From Corynebacterium ammoniagenes DSM 20306 (lineage in GTDB: Bacteria > Actinomycetota > Actinomycetes > Mycobacteriales > Mycobacteriaceae), in the NCBI RefSeq assembly GCF_001941425.1, contig NZ_CP009244.1:310001-374000 (forward strand): a stretch of 64,000 nucleotides of DNA. The letters run 5' to 3'. The notes under the pieces are model-generated. The model was not told the origin of the DNA, did not search any database, and saw nothing but the letters and a program-made list of their open reading frames with translations. Shown piece after piece: positions 1 through 8,664 of the stretch. The position numbers and the translations under genes are program-made. Each line of letters opens with the position of its first letter. The stretch's first letter is position 1.

Positions 1-65
1 ATGCTGCGGAGCAGTCCACGCGTGCTGCGTTGAAATATTTAAACGCACACCCGGAAAAGGTTTAA
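1..65 (+). CDS. C-terminal end of a truncated gene, possibly a metallo-beta-lactamase-fold hydrolase
   Basis: An open frame enters from the left edge and ends at TAA 63-65; the visible tail reads AAEQSTRAALKYLNAHPEKV. It runs towards glxR and both genes end at a shared hairpin. In M. tuberculosis the gene convergent with crp is a metallo-beta-lactamase-fold hydrolase (Rv3677c), so that identity is inferred from position only; twenty residues are too few to confirm a family. Another frame or no gene at all remains possible. Confidence 0.4.
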   Translation, partial: AAEQSTRAALKYLNAHPEKV

Positions 66-96
66 TAACCGAGAGTTACCGAAAGCCGTAGCTAGC

Positions 97-128
97 AAAA
101 AGACCCAGTGATAATCACTGGGTCTTTT
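97..128. terminator. Bidirectional terminator between the left-edge gene and glxR
   Basis: A near-perfect inverted repeat, AAAAGACCCAGTGAT facing ATCACTGGGTCTTTT, has an A-run on one side and a T-run on the other. It can therefore end transcription from both convergent genes. Confidence 0.9.
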
Positions 129-192
129 CTTATCGGACTGAAGTGCGTGCCAGCCCGATAACAGGCGCTAAAGAGTTTTCGGAAGCAGGTTT

Positions 193-876
193 CTAGCGAG
201 CACGCTTTGCCAAGTGCTCGGTATCCACGATGACTACGGACTTGCCTTCGAGGCGAATCCAGCCACGGTGAGCAAAGGTAGCCAATGCCTTGTTGACGGT
301 CTCACGCGAAGCGCCTACGAGCTGCGCGATCTCTTCCTGGGTCAGGTCGTGGTTAACGCGCAGCGAGCCGCCTTCTTGGACACCGAAGCGGTTAGCCAGC
401 TGCAACAACGTCTTGGCGACACGGCCAGGAACGTCGGTGAAAATGAGGTCTGCCAACGAAGCGTTGGTGCGACGCAGGCGACGTGCCAGAACACGTAAGA
501 GTTGCTGGGCAATGGCAGGGTGGTCCGCGACCCATTGCTTGAGCATCTCGGAGTTCATGGTTGCTGCCTGAACCTCGGTGACACACACTGCCGAGGAGGT
601 ACGTGGGCCTGGGTCGAAGATGGACAACTCACCGAACATATCGGATGGGCCCATGATGGTCAGCAGGTTCTCACGGCCATCGGGAGCGTGGCGAGCCAGC
701 TTAATCTTGCCGGCGGTGATGATGTACAGGCGGTCGCCTGGCTCACCTTCTTCGAAGATGGTGGTGCCGCGTGGGAAACGCACGGTTTCCATCTGCTCAA
801 TCAAGTTATTGACAGCTACCGGGTCGACACCCTGGAAAATACCAGCGCGCGATAGAATTTCCTGTACGCCTTCCAC
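193..876 (-). CDS. glxR: GlxR, cAMP-responsive CRP/FNR-family global regulator
   Basis: Cytosolic dimeric transcription factor that binds cAMP and then TGTGA-type palindromes, controlling carbon uptake, the TCA cycle and many other genes in corynebacteria. The N-terminal cyclic-nucleotide domain shows [17 protein letters not shown] (phosphate-binding cassette), and the C-terminal helix-turn-helix shows [20 protein letters not shown]. The frame stays open to 924, but the GTG at 876 follows AAAGGAGAC at ideal spacing and gives [15 protein letters not shown] as N-terminus and 227 residues, the length of C. glutamicum GlxR. Gene order relative to nth matches M. tuberculosis crp. A CRP-like palindrome lies about 55 bases upstream. 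A class III adenylate cyclase is encoded 31 kb away in the same window. Confidence 0.97.
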   Translation of the reverse strand: MEGVQEILSRAGIFQGVDPVAVNNLIEQMETVRFPRGTTIFEEGEPGDRLYIITAGKIKLARHAPDGRENLLTIMGPSDMFGELSIFDPGPRTSSAVCVTEVQAATMNSEMLKQWVADHPAIAQQLLRVLARRLRRTNASLADLIFTDVPGRVAKTLLQLANRFGVQEGGSLRVNHDLTQEEIAQLVGASRETVNKALATFAHRGWIRLEGKSVVIVDTEHLAKRAR

Positions 877-929
877 GTGCGTCTCCTTTACTCTTAACGC
901 CTCAAAATCTATAACACTCCACATCCTAC

Positions 930-945
930 AGTGGAATTAGTCACT
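930..945. promoter_or_regulatory. Candidate GlxR operator upstream of glxR
   Basis: AGTGGAATTAGTCACT matches the TGTGA-N6-TCACA layout, with the central TA step in place and outer mismatches. Autoregulation of glxR is known in C. glutamicum; binding here is inferred from the motif. Confidence 0.4.
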
Positions 946-951
946 TTAGTG

Positions 952-999
952 CAATTCCCCCCAACTAATCACGAAACTCCCGCTTAGGGAATTGTTGGG
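952..999. other. Interlocking inverted repeats between glxR and a small ORF
   Basis: CAATTCCC (952-959) pairs with GGGAATTG (987-994), while the adjoining CCCAA (960-964) pairs with TTGGG (995-999). The two stems interlock and leave no connecting loop, so they are more likely alternatives than a pseudoknot. On the minus strand this lies just after the stop of the 29-codon ORF, so it could act as its terminator. Confidence 0.35.
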
Positions 1000-1015
1000 G
1001 TAGGGGATGTAGTGC

Positions 1016-1105
1016 TTAGCTATCAAGCACTTTTGTTTCGAGTTTTTCCATCAGGATGGCAAACAGTGCTAACCCGACGGGAACGAGGACTACTAAAACA
1101 ATCAT
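1016..1105 (-). CDS. Putative 29-residue single-span membrane peptide
   Basis: An ATG-started frame encodes MIVLVVLVPVGLALFAILME followed by a short charged tail ending KVLDS. It is one hydrophobic helix of about 18 residues plus a cytosolic amphipathic end. No clear ribosome site precedes the ATG, so translation would be leaderless or weak. In M. tuberculosis a membrane-protein gene of unknown function (Rv3675) sits at this place between crp and nth, so this could be a shorter positional counterpart. The function is unknown, and it could be a chance frame. Confidence 0.5.
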   Translation of the reverse strand: MIVLVVLVPVGLALFAILMEKLETKVLDS

Positions 1106-1191
1106 GTCTTAAGTTTAACTAATGAGGAATCGATTAAGTTCCCAAATCTCGATTTCTATCTAAATAGTTTAGCGGTCTAAGGAGATTTGTC

Positions 1192-1848
1192 ATGGTCAAT
1201 GCCCACCGTGCGGAATATATCAACGAGGTTTTAACGCAGACTTATCCCGATGCCCATTGCGAACTAGATTTTACTAACGCGCTGGAGCTGACCGTCGCCA
1301 CCGTGTTGTCGGCGCAGACGACGGATGTGCGCGTTAATCAGGTAACACCTGATTTATTTAAGGCTTATCCTCGCGCGATTGATTACGCCCAAGCTGATGT
1401 CACAGACATTGAAGACATCATCCGTCCGCTGGGCCTTGCGCCGTCGAAGGCCAAGCGTTTAGTGGGATTGGGACAAAAATTAGTTGGCGATTTCGACGGT
1501 GAGGTGCCAACGAGCATCGCAGATTTAACCTCACTTCCGGGCGTGGGCCGAAAGACGGCGCTGGTCGTGCGCGGTAATGCATTCGGGCTGCCGGGCTTGG
1601 CGGTTGATACCCACGTCAAACGTGTTGCCTCGCGTTTAGGTCTGGCGCAAGGCGCGACTGAACTCAAGGTGGAAAAAGAATTGTGCGAGCAACTCCCAGA
1701 AGCAGAGTGGACGATGTTTTCTCACCGGCTCATTTTTCACGGGCGCCGTTGTTGCACCGCGAAGAAACCTGACTGTGCCGGTTGTCCGCTGCGGGATGTG
1801 TGTCCATTTCCAACGGCAGATTTTCCGGTAGCAAATGATGCTAGTTAG
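1192..1848 (+). CDS. nth: Endonuclease III, base-excision repair DNA glycosylase/AP lyase
   Basis: Removes oxidised pyrimidines and cleaves the resulting abasic site. The 218 residues show the helix-hairpin-helix LPGVGRKTA containing the catalytic Lys, the following VDTHVKR with the catalytic Asp, and a C-terminal [4Fe-4S] cluster motif C-x6-C-x2-C-x5-C (CTAKKPDCAGCPLRDVC). The ATG at 1192 follows TAAGGAG at good spacing. It is the first gene of a four-gene run (nth, thioredoxin-like, NUDIX, marP) conserved with Rv3674c-Rv3671c. The length is normal for the family and no key residue is missing. Confidence 0.95.
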   Translation: MVNAHRAEYINEVLTQTYPDAHCELDFTNALELTVATVLSAQTTDVRVNQVTPDLFKAYPRAIDYAQADVTDIEDIIRPLGLAPSKAKRLVGLGQKLVGDFDGEVPTSIADLTSLPGVGRKTALVVRGNAFGLPGLAVDTHVKRVASRLGLAQGATELKVEKELCEQLPEAEWTMFSHRLIFHGRRCCTAKKPDCAGCPLRDVCPFPTADFPVANDAS

Positions 1849-1888
1849 ACTCAAAGAAGGATTTCCGGCACTGAGCTAAAAGAGGTAC

Positions 1889-2524
1889 GTGGTGAAAAAG
1901 AGCGTTGTCCTTTCCATTGTGGGCGCGGTGGTGTTAACCATCGGTGTCATCATGGCGGCAATGTCCATTCTCAACACGGACTCTGCGGATTTAAACGCCG
2001 ACGATCCGGCAGCGATGGAAACGTCCCAGGAGGACGTTTCCTCAGAGTTTCAGGCGCCGGAAAATGGGGATGAGGGGGCATCGACAAGCGATGTGCCACA
2101 ACGCCCTGACTGCCCGCCAGGCCCTGTCGCTGGCGTTGACTTACCGTGCCTCGGCGGGGAAGAAGCTGGCGATGAAGCAACGGATGAAGGAATCTCCCTG
2201 GTCAATATTTGGGCCTGGTGGTGTGAACCATGCCGTGAGGAATTGCCCTACTTAGAAGAAATCTCCCAAAGCCACCCTGAGTGGAATGTGGTTGGCGTGC
2301 ACGCTGATGCCAACGCGGGCAATGGCGCAGCTTTCCTTAATGACCTGGGCGTGGATATGCCCAGCTACCAAGATGAGTCCAACCTTTTTGCAGGAACCTT
2401 AGGTCTGCCTGGGGTTATTCCCATTACCTTGCTGGTGGTGGATGGCGAAGTGCAAGAACAGTTTATCCAACCGTTTAAGTCCGCAGAGGAGATAGAGACT
2501 TCCGTCACGGAAGCGCTGGCTTAA
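1889..2524 (+). CDS. Membrane-anchored TlpA/ResA-like thiol-disulfide oxidoreductase
   Basis: An N-terminal hydrophobic helix (about residues 5-27) anchors or exports the protein. A long acidic, Pro-rich linker follows, then a thioredoxin fold from about residue 95, with the active site WWCEPC and the later cis-Pro region GVIPIT. Expected role: reduction or isomerisation of disulfides outside the membrane, for example in cytochrome c or envelope protein maturation. Two tandem GTG codons (1889 and 1892) follow AGAGG; the first is used here. It lies 40 bases after nth and 17 before the NUDIX gene, so it is almost certainly co-transcribed. Positional homologue of Rv3673c. Confidence 0.88.
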   Translation: MVKKSVVLSIVGAVVLTIGVIMAAMSILNTDSADLNADDPAAMETSQEDVSSEFQAPENGDEGASTSDVPQRPDCPPGPVAGVDLPCLGGEEAGDEATDEGISLVNIWAWWCEPCREELPYLEEISQSHPEWNVVGVHADANAGNGAAFLNDLGVDMPSYQDESNLFAGTLGLPGVIPITLLVVDGEVQEQFIQPFKSAEEIETSVTEALA

Positions 2525-2541
2525 GTGGCTAGGATGGGGCC

Positions 2542-3264
2542 ATGGCAGAAAAGTTCCCCGTTGCGGATTCTCCCGGCATAAATACCACGCTGATGCCTGA
2601 GAATGCACCGGAATGGTTGCGTTCGGCATTGCATGTCACTGGTGAGGACGTGGTGGAAACCATCGGCAAGCGAGCGCAGCAAGACGTGTTGCCCTCGCCG
2701 AAATCTGCGGCTGTGTTGATGCTTTTGGGTGGCGAAAGCCTCGAAGACGCGACGGTATTGCTCACGCACCGCTCGCCGCACTTGCGCTCGCACTCTGGGC
2801 AAATTGCTTTTCCCGGCGGCAAAATTGACCCGACTGATGTCAACCTCGTCGACGCTGCTTTGCGCGAGGCGTGGGAAGAAACTGGCCTGGATCGCACCTC
2901 TGTTACACCGCTGGCGCACTGGGGTGAAACCTTCGTGCCGGTGCGCCGCAACCGTATTAATGCGGTGCTTGCGCACTGGCACACCGCCTGCCCGGTGGGT
3001 GTGGTCAACCCTGAAGAAGCCGATGATGTTTTTGTCCTCCCCGTTGAACAACTACTGGATCCTGCCAACCGGTTGTCGTTGGCGTGGGATCAATGGACCA
3101 CGCCGGCGTTTCGGATCAATGGCTACATCATCTGGGGTTTTACCGCGGCGGCACTGACGACTTTATTTAATCAAACCGGCTGGACACGCGAATGGGATCA
3201 AACAACCCACTGGGATTTGCATGAGACCATCGCGGGCTCGCGAAATAATGAGCGGAGAGTCTAG
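2542..3264 (+). CDS. NUDIX hydrolase of the CoA pyrophosphatase type
   Basis: Predicted to cleave CoA or related nucleoside diphosphates. It carries the extended signature of this subgroup, LLTHRSPHLRSHSGQIAFPGG, immediately before a NUDIX box whose core is REAWEETGL; Glu residues for metal binding are present. At 240 residues it is slightly longer than NudL-type enzymes. Third gene of the nth-marP run and positional homologue of Rv3672c. The substrate is inferred from the signature only. Confidence 0.9.
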   Translation: MAEKFPVADSPGINTTLMPENAPEWLRSALHVTGEDVVETIGKRAQQDVLPSPKSAAVLMLLGGESLEDATVLLTHRSPHLRSHSGQIAFPGGKIDPTDVNLVDAALREAWEETGLDRTSVTPLAHWGETFVPVRRNRINAVLAHWHTACPVGVVNPEEADDVFVLPVEQLLDPANRLSLAWDQWTTPAFRINGYIIWGFTAAALTTLFNQTGWTREWDQTTHWDLHETIAGSRNNERRV

Positions 3265-3307
3265 TAAAGTTCTGTAGGTTACGCAGTAAACGCTCAAGGG
3301 AGAAGTT

Positions 3308-4501
3308 GTGGATCCAGCGTGGATAGTTGATGGCCTCATCGTGGTGGCCGTCCTTGTAGCGATGGGTACCGGCTGGCGCCAGGGCGGATTTGCGTCCTTT
3401 TTAGCAGGCATCGGAATTTTTGCCGGCCTGGTTGTGGGCCTGGGTGTAGCACCCATGGTGCTCAAAATTACTGACCAGGTGGGCATTAGGTTTTTACTCG
3501 CCATCGGCATGCTGATCTTGCTCATTGGCTTAGGCCAGCTGCTGGGATCGGCCTTAGGCCATGCCATTCGTGACCGGATGAAGACCAAGTCTGCGCAGCG
3601 CATAGATTCTTCCATCGGTGCGGTCTTGATGGCGCTATTTTCCATCGTGCTCATCTGGCTGATAGCTACTCCCATGGCCGCGGGGTTAAATAATGAGGTG
3701 GGCAAGGGCTTACGCGAGTCCGCCATTTTGCGCGAGGTCAACCGCGTGATGCCCGCAGAACTTTCGCAAGTACCGCGCAGCATTGCGGGAATGCTCAATG
3801 AGTCCGGGCTGCCACCGGTGATGATGCCGTGGGAAGATGGCTCTTCTGTTGACGTGGAAGAACCGAATATTGAAGTCGCGAACCAAGATATGGTCCAGCA
3901 GGTGCGGCCTTCGGTAGTGCACGTGATTGCGGATGCTGATGGTTGCCGACGCCGCATGATGGGCTCTGGGTTTGTCACCGCGGACAACTATGTGGTGACC
4001 AACGCGCACGTGGTCGCCGGTACGCAGACCGCCTATGTGGATACGGTCTTAGGCATTAAAGAAGCCCGCGTGGTCTACTACAACCCCGATGTGGATATCG
4101 CGGTGCTCAAGGCAGAAGACTTAGGGCTGGAGCCATTGCCGTGGGCTGATACCCAGGCTGGCACCGGTGATGATGCCGTGGTGATGGGCTTTCCACATTC
4201 CGGGCCCTTTTCTGCCACTCCGGCACGCGTACGCGAGCGCGTCAATATTGCAGGTCCCGATATTTACTCCAATGACCGCGTCGAACGTGAATCTTATATC
4301 CTGCGCGGCACCGTGGTGCAGGGCAATTCCGGCGGCCCGTTAATCTCCCCGGATGGCCAAGTGCTGGGGCTTATCTTCGGCGCTTCGGTCGATGACACCG
4401 ATACCGGCTACGCGATTACCGCCGAGGAAGTCCGCTCCCACATTGGGGATGTCACCCAATACCAAGACTCCGTCAACACCCAAGAATGCGTGGCGCAATA
4501 G
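3308..4501 (+). CDS. marP: MarP-like membrane serine protease (CvpA domain plus trypsin fold)
   Basis: The N-terminal 150 residues form about four membrane helices of a CvpA/colicin V production domain. The rest is a chymotrypsin-fold protease outside the membrane with His in TNAHVVAG, Asp in DVDIAVL and Ser in GNSGGPL. Two cysteines (GCRRRMMGSG region and near the C-terminus, QECVAQ) could form the regulatory disulfide known in the mycobacterial protein. M. tuberculosis MarP (Rv3671c) is needed for acid and oxidative stress survival; the same role is inferred here. The GTG start at 3308 follows AAGGGAGAAG. Last gene of the operon. Confidence 0.92.
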   Translation: MDPAWIVDGLIVVAVLVAMGTGWRQGGFASFLAGIGIFAGLVVGLGVAPMVLKITDQVGIRFLLAIGMLILLIGLGQLLGSALGHAIRDRMKTKSAQRIDSSIGAVLMALFSIVLIWLIATPMAAGLNNEVGKGLRESAILREVNRVMPAELSQVPRSIAGMLNESGLPPVMMPWEDGSSVDVEEPNIEVANQDMVQQVRPSVVHVIADADGCRRRMMGSGFVTADNYVVTNAHVVAGTQTAYVDTVLGIKEARVVYYNPDVDIAVLKAEDLGLEPLPWADTQAGTGDDAVVMGFPHSGPFSATPARVRERVNIAGPDIYSNDRVERESYILRGTVVQGNSGGPLISPDGQVLGLIFGASVDDTDTGYAITAEEVRSHIGDVTQYQDSVNTQECVAQ

Positions 4502-4541
4502 GCGCACTCGGCGCGCACGAGACGCCAGATCGGCACAACAG

Positions 4542-4585
4542 AAGCCCGCACCTGGAGGCTAGATGCCTTCGGAAGGTGCGGGCTT
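4542..4585. terminator. Hairpin between marP and the dpp operon
   Basis: AAGCCCGCACCT pairs with AGGTGCGGGCTT across a 20-base loop. It lies between two convergent genes and can serve both, although T-runs are short. Confidence 0.7.
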
Positions 4586-4605
4586 GTGTGCGATACGGGG
4601 CGAGA

Positions 4606-6312
4606 TTAGGACTCGTGTAAGCCGAGGTTTTCGCCGGTACCGATTTCGATGTGCATGCCGGGAACCGAGGTGATGAGGTTTTTCGTGTAGTCCTTGGAAG
4701 GATTATCGAAGATGTCATCGGTGCTGCCTTGCTCAACCACAGCACCCTTTTGCATGACCACGACATCATCTGCGGTTTGGCGAACCACAGCCAAGTCGTG
4801 GGTGATGAAAAGATAGGACAGGTTCAGATCCTTTTGCAGATCCGCCATCAGCTGAATGATCTGGTTTTGCACGAGAACGTCCAATGCGGACACGGCCTCA
4901 TCCAAGACAATGACATCAGGGTTGAGGGCGAGCGCGCGGGCGATGGCAATGCGCTGGCGCTGACCACCGGATAGTTCATCTGGGTAGCGGCGCATGGCCG
5001 AACGGGGCATCGCGACCATGTCCAAAAGCTCGGCGACACGGGCTTCCCGGGCCTTGCGGTCACCGACTTTGTGCAGGCGCAGGGGCTCTTCGATGCACTT
5101 GAAGATGGAATAGAGCGGATCCAGCGAGCCATACGGGTTTTGGAAGACCACTTGCATTTTGCGGCGCAGTTCAAACAGCTGCTTGTTGTTGAGCGTTGAG
5201 GTATCTTGCCCCTCATAGGCAATGGTGCCGGAGGTGGGCTCCAGGAGGTTTAAGACCATATTCGCCACGGTGGATTTACCCGAACCGGATTCACCCACCA
5301 ACGCCAAGGTTGAACCGCGGCGTAAGTCGAAGGAGACATTATCGACGGCCTTGAACTGTTGCTTCTTTCCACGGGAGTCACGGACGTTGAATTCCTTGGT
5401 CAAATCCCGCACCGAAATTACGGCTTCTTCCGAGCGTTCTTCGGAAGCGCCAGCAATGAGTTCCGAGGTCTCCAGCCCTGCCTCACGCGCTGCTCGAATA
5501 CGCGATGATGCCAGCGACGGAGCGGCGGTCACAAGGCGCTTGGTGTAGGCATGCTGCGGGTTTTGCAGGATCTGGCGCGATGGGCCAGATTCCACAATGC
5601 GGCCGCGGTGCATCACAATGAGGTGCTCCGCACGCTCAGCAGCTAGACCCAAGTCGTGGGTAATAAATAGCACCGCGTTGCCTAGGTCTTTGGTCAAGGT
5701 TTCTAAGTGGTCCAGAATTTGTTTCTGAACGGTGACATCCAGCGCGGAGGTCGGCTCATCGGCAATGAGCAATTTCGGGCGCGCAGCCAAACCAATGCCG
5801 ATGAGTGCACGCTGGCGCATACCGCCGGAGAATTCATGCGGGTATTGTTTTGCGCGTGCCGCGGCATCGGGAAGCCCTGCTTCTTCGAGGAGCTGTGCCA
5901 CGCGCTCTTTGCGCTGTGAACCCTCGACCACGTGATTAGCCTTGAGAGATTCTTCTACCTGGGTGCCAATGCGCCACACCGGGTTGAGGTTGGACATCGG
6001 GTCCTGCGGCACGAGACCAATATGTGAGCCACGAATGCGCTCATAGTCTTTGTTGCTAAAGCCAGTGAGGTCTTCACCTTCGAAGATGATCTGTCCTTCG
6101 GTGACTTTGCCGTTGCCAGGAAGCAGACCCAGAATCGACATGGCGGTGGTGGATTTACCGGAGCCGGATTCACCCACGATAGCCACGGACTGGCCGGGGT
6201 AGATGGTCATGTCGACGCCACGGACTGCTTCGACGATGCCGGTCGAGGAGGAAAAGGCGATCTTGACGCCCTTCATCTCCAACAATGGCTGTTCAGCGTT
6301 GTGTTCAGTCAT
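4606..6312 (-). CDS. Fused peptide ABC importer ATPase (DppD-DppF in one chain)
   Basis: Energises oligo- or dipeptide uptake. Two complete ABC ATPase domains lie in one 568-residue chain: Walker A GESGSGKST near residue 48 and again near 345, each followed by an ABC signature (SGGMRQR and SGGQRQR) and a Walker B (LLIADEPTSALD; VIVLDEAVSALD). The TVQKQILDHL and DPLY/RLHKVGD motifs are typical of the OppD/OppF group. It begins 2 bases after the stop of dppC, so the two are translated together. The fusion is common in actinobacteria. The substrate cannot be read from sequence. Confidence 0.92.
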   Translation of the reverse strand: MTEHNAEQPLLEMKGVKIAFSSSTGIVEAVRGVDMTIYPGQSVAIVGESGSGKSTTAMSILGLLPGNGKVTEGQIIFEGEDLTGFSNKDYERIRGSHIGLVPQDPMSNLNPVWRIGTQVEESLKANHVVEGSQRKERVAQLLEEAGLPDAAARAKQYPHEFSGGMRQRALIGIGLAARPKLLIADEPTSALDVTVQKQILDHLETLTKDLGNAVLFITHDLGLAAERAEHLIVMHRGRIVESGPSRQILQNPQHAYTKRLVTAAPSLASSRIRAAREAGLETSELIAGASEERSEEAVISVRDLTKEFNVRDSRGKKQQFKAVDNVSFDLRRGSTLALVGESGSGKSTVANMVLNLLEPTSGTIAYEGQDTSTLNNKQLFELRRKMQVVFQNPYGSLDPLYSIFKCIEEPLRLHKVGDRKAREARVAELLDMVAMPRSAMRRYPDELSGGQRQRIAIARALALNPDVIVLDEAVSALDVLVQNQIIQLMADLQKDLNLSYLFITHDLAVVRQTADDVVVMQKGAVVEQGSTDDIFDNPSKDYTKNLITSVPGMHIEIGTGENLGLHES

Positions 6313-6314
6313 GG

Positions 6315-7313
6315 TTATCGCTTCCTTGCCTTGGGATCGAGCGCGTCGCGGACAACGTCGCCCATCATGATAAAGCTCAATACGGTCAGAGCCAGAGCGC
6401 CAGCGGGGTAGAACAAGACCAATGGCTGTTGACGCAGTGATGCTTGAGCCTGGGAGATATCTCCACCCCAGGAGACGATGGTTGGTGGCAGACCAATGCC
6501 CAGGAAGGACAACGTTGCCTCAGCCACGATGAACGTACCCAGTGCCACGGTGGCGTAGGAGATAATCGGTGCGGCCGCATTGGGCAGCACGTGGCTAAAG
6601 AGGATGCGCCAGCGCGAGGCACCGATGGAGCGTGCCGCCTGAACGAATTCCTCGTTCTTGATGGACATCACGGCACCGCGGGTAATACGCGCAATGCTGA
6701 CCCAGCCGAAAAGTCCCAGGACTAAGACCACGGTGACAATCGTGCGGTATTCCTTGAACATCTGCATCACCACAATTGCTGCAAGCACCAGTGGGATGGC
6801 AAAGAAGATGTCAGTAATACGCGACAAGATGGTATCTACCCAGCCGCCGAAGAAACCAGCGATGGAACCAATGAGAGCACCGACAACGGTGACCAAAGCG
6901 GTGGTGAGAACACCCACGAGAACAGAGGCGCGGGCGCCGTAGATAACGCGGGAGTAGATGTCACAGCCTTGGCGGTCGAAGCCAAAGATATGCCCAGCTT
7001 CCGAAGGATTCAAAGACCGACCCAAATCACATGCGCGTGGGTCAACGGAGGTAAAAAGCGACGGGAAAATAGCCAGCAGGAGGGCAATCAAAATCATGAC
7101 GGATGCGACCCAAAACAGTGGGCGCTTGCGCAGGTAGCGCCATGCTTCTGTCCACTGTGAGGAGGGTGCGGATTCATCCTTGACGGCATCTACTGCGCCG
7201 AGTCCGGTTTCATCTGTTTCCGCGATGAAGTGACCTTGGCCAGGGCGGCCATGGGTTACCAAGATTTCTTCGCCCAGTTCTTGGGGGTCTGTATTGCGAT
7301 CGATATTAGGCAT
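6315..7313 (-). CDS. Peptide ABC transporter permease DppC
   Basis: Inner-membrane permease with an N-terminal OppC-type segment, first helix around LFWVASVMILIALLLAI, and the EAA-type cytoplasmic loop (GASRWRILFSHVLPNAAAPI) that docks the ATPase. The start chosen is ATG 7313 (MPNIDRNTD), which overlaps the dppB stop by 8 bases (ATGCCTAA), a translational-coupling arrangement; the frame is open further upstream inside dppB. Functions with DppB and the fused ATPase. Confidence 0.92.
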   Translation of the reverse strand: MPNIDRNTDPQELGEEILVTHGRPGQGHFIAETDETGLGAVDAVKDESAPSSQWTEAWRYLRKRPLFWVASVMILIALLLAIFPSLFTSVDPRACDLGRSLNPSEAGHIFGFDRQGCDIYSRVIYGARASVLVGVLTTALVTVVGALIGSIAGFFGGWVDTILSRITDIFFAIPLVLAAIVVMQMFKEYRTIVTVVLVLGLFGWVSIARITRGAVMSIKNEEFVQAARSIGASRWRILFSHVLPNAAAPIISYATVALGTFIVAEATLSFLGIGLPPTIVSWGGDISQAQASLRQQPLVLFYPAGALALTVLSFIMMGDVVRDALDPKARKR

Positions 7314-8232
7314 AGCGAATCCTTGGGTCGAGTACCGCGTAGAGAAGGTCAACCAGCAGGTTGGCGATGATATAGATAACTACGAGGACGGTGGTAAAGG
7401 ACACGATGGTGGTGGGCTCACCGCGCAAAATAGCTTGGTAGAGCGTGCCACCGACGCCGTTGATGCCGAAGATGCCTTCTGTCACGATGGCACCGGTCAT
7501 CAAAGAACCGAGGTCGGCGCCGATGAAGGTGGCAACGGGAATCAACGAGTTGCGCAGCACGTGGCGGGTCATAACGCTGCCACCGGACATGCCCTTGGCG
7601 CGGGCAGTACGTACGTAGTCGGCCCGCATATTTTCACTGACTGATTGTCGCGTCAGTCGGATGATGTACGCACACGAGAGTGCGCCCAGCACAATGGCCG
7701 GCATGAGCAGTGATTGGAAAGATTCATCTCTACCGACGGTCACCGGTAGTAAATCCCAGCGAATGCCGACGATGTACTGGAAGACAAAGCCGGTAACGAA
7801 GGAAGGAACTGCAATAACCAGCAGGGAGACGACCAATACGGTGGAGTCGAAGAATCCGCCGCGGCGAATACCAGAAAATACACCGAAGGCAATGCCAAAG
7901 ATGGTCTCAAAGATAATGGCCATGAAAGCCAGTTTGAGTGTTACTGGGAAGACATTTCGCATGACCTCAGTAACAGGCACTCCGGAGAAGGTCGTGCCAA
8001 AGTCGAGGGTCAAAATTCCCTTGACGTAGAGTAAGTACTGAACGATAAACGGTTTGTCCAGGTTGTATTCTGCCTCAATGCGTGCCCGCGCGGCGTCAGT
8101 CAAGCCGCGGTCACCACCTAGTGCCTCTACCGGATCACCAGGCATGAGGAAGACAAGTGCGTAGATGAGCAAGGTTGCTCCGAAGAACACCGGAATCATC
8201 TGGAGCACTCGTCGCCCAATGTAGCGCAACAT
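7306..8232 (-). CDS. Peptide ABC transporter permease DppB
   Basis: Six-helix permease of the OppB/DppB type. It has the typical N-terminus MLRYIGRRVLQMIPVFFGAT, the MPGDPVEAL periplasmic loop, and the EAA loop near AKGMSGGSVMTRHVLRNSLIP. 308 residues is standard. It follows dppA after a 430-base gap containing a hairpin, and overlaps dppC. Forms the heterodimeric channel with DppC. Confidence 0.93.
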   Translation of the reverse strand: MLRYIGRRVLQMIPVFFGATLLIYALVFLMPGDPVEALGGDRGLTDAARARIEAEYNLDKPFIVQYLLYVKGILTLDFGTTFSGVPVTEVMRNVFPVTLKLAFMAIIFETIFGIAFGVFSGIRRGGFFDSTVLVVSLLVIAVPSFVTGFVFQYIVGIRWDLLPVTVGRDESFQSLLMPAIVLGALSCAYIIRLTRQSVSENMRADYVRTARAKGMSGGSVMTRHVLRNSLIPVATFIGADLGSLMTGAIVTEGIFGINGVGGTLYQAILRGEPTTIVSFTTVLVVIYIIANLLVDLLYAVLDPRIRYA

Positions 8233-8581
8233 ATATGTGTCCTTTACAAAATTGTGGTTCTAACTACCGATTCCGCAACGTTTCTAAGTCACCAAGTCGA
8301 GTTGTTGTGACCTATCTTAAGTCCACGCCCGTCTTAGTGATAATCGGCACAACCCCCAGTTAGGTACCGATTTTCTATCCGAAACTAGTTTAATGGGTGT
8401 CGCGTCCTACAGTGTGGCAAGTGAAAATTAATAAGCTGGGCTAATTCTCCACGCGAGCACACCATGTCCCATAACGCGGGAAAATGCCCGTGAGGTTTTA
8501 TGGATTCGGATACCCCAAATAGAGGGCAATCCTTAGCTCTTAAGTCAGGGAAAGACTCGTGCTGGGCAGGAGTGGACATAG

Positions 8582-8622
8582 CTAAGCCCTCGCTATCCGA
8601 TGCGGGCGGAGCGAGGGCTTAG
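8582..8622 (-). terminator. Hairpin in the 432-base dppA-dppB gap
   Basis: CTAAGCCCTCGC pairs with GCGAGGGCTTAG, giving a 12-bp stem just downstream of the dppA stop. No T-run follows on the minus strand, so it probably stabilises dppA mRNA or terminates partially, allowing more binding protein than permease. The remaining gap (8233-8581) shows no convincing gene; a 64-codon frame there has no recognisable features. Confidence 0.6.
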
Positions 8623-8664
8623 GTCTACAACATGTCCCAAGTAGGCCGCAAGACTAGTGGCGGG

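Noticed and set aside
952..999. H-type pseudoknot
   Set aside because: Both connecting loops would have zero length, which is sterically not feasible for an 8-bp stem.
8385..8579. 64-codon minus frame in the dppA-dppB gap
   Set aside because: No ribosome site, no recognisable composition; likely chance.
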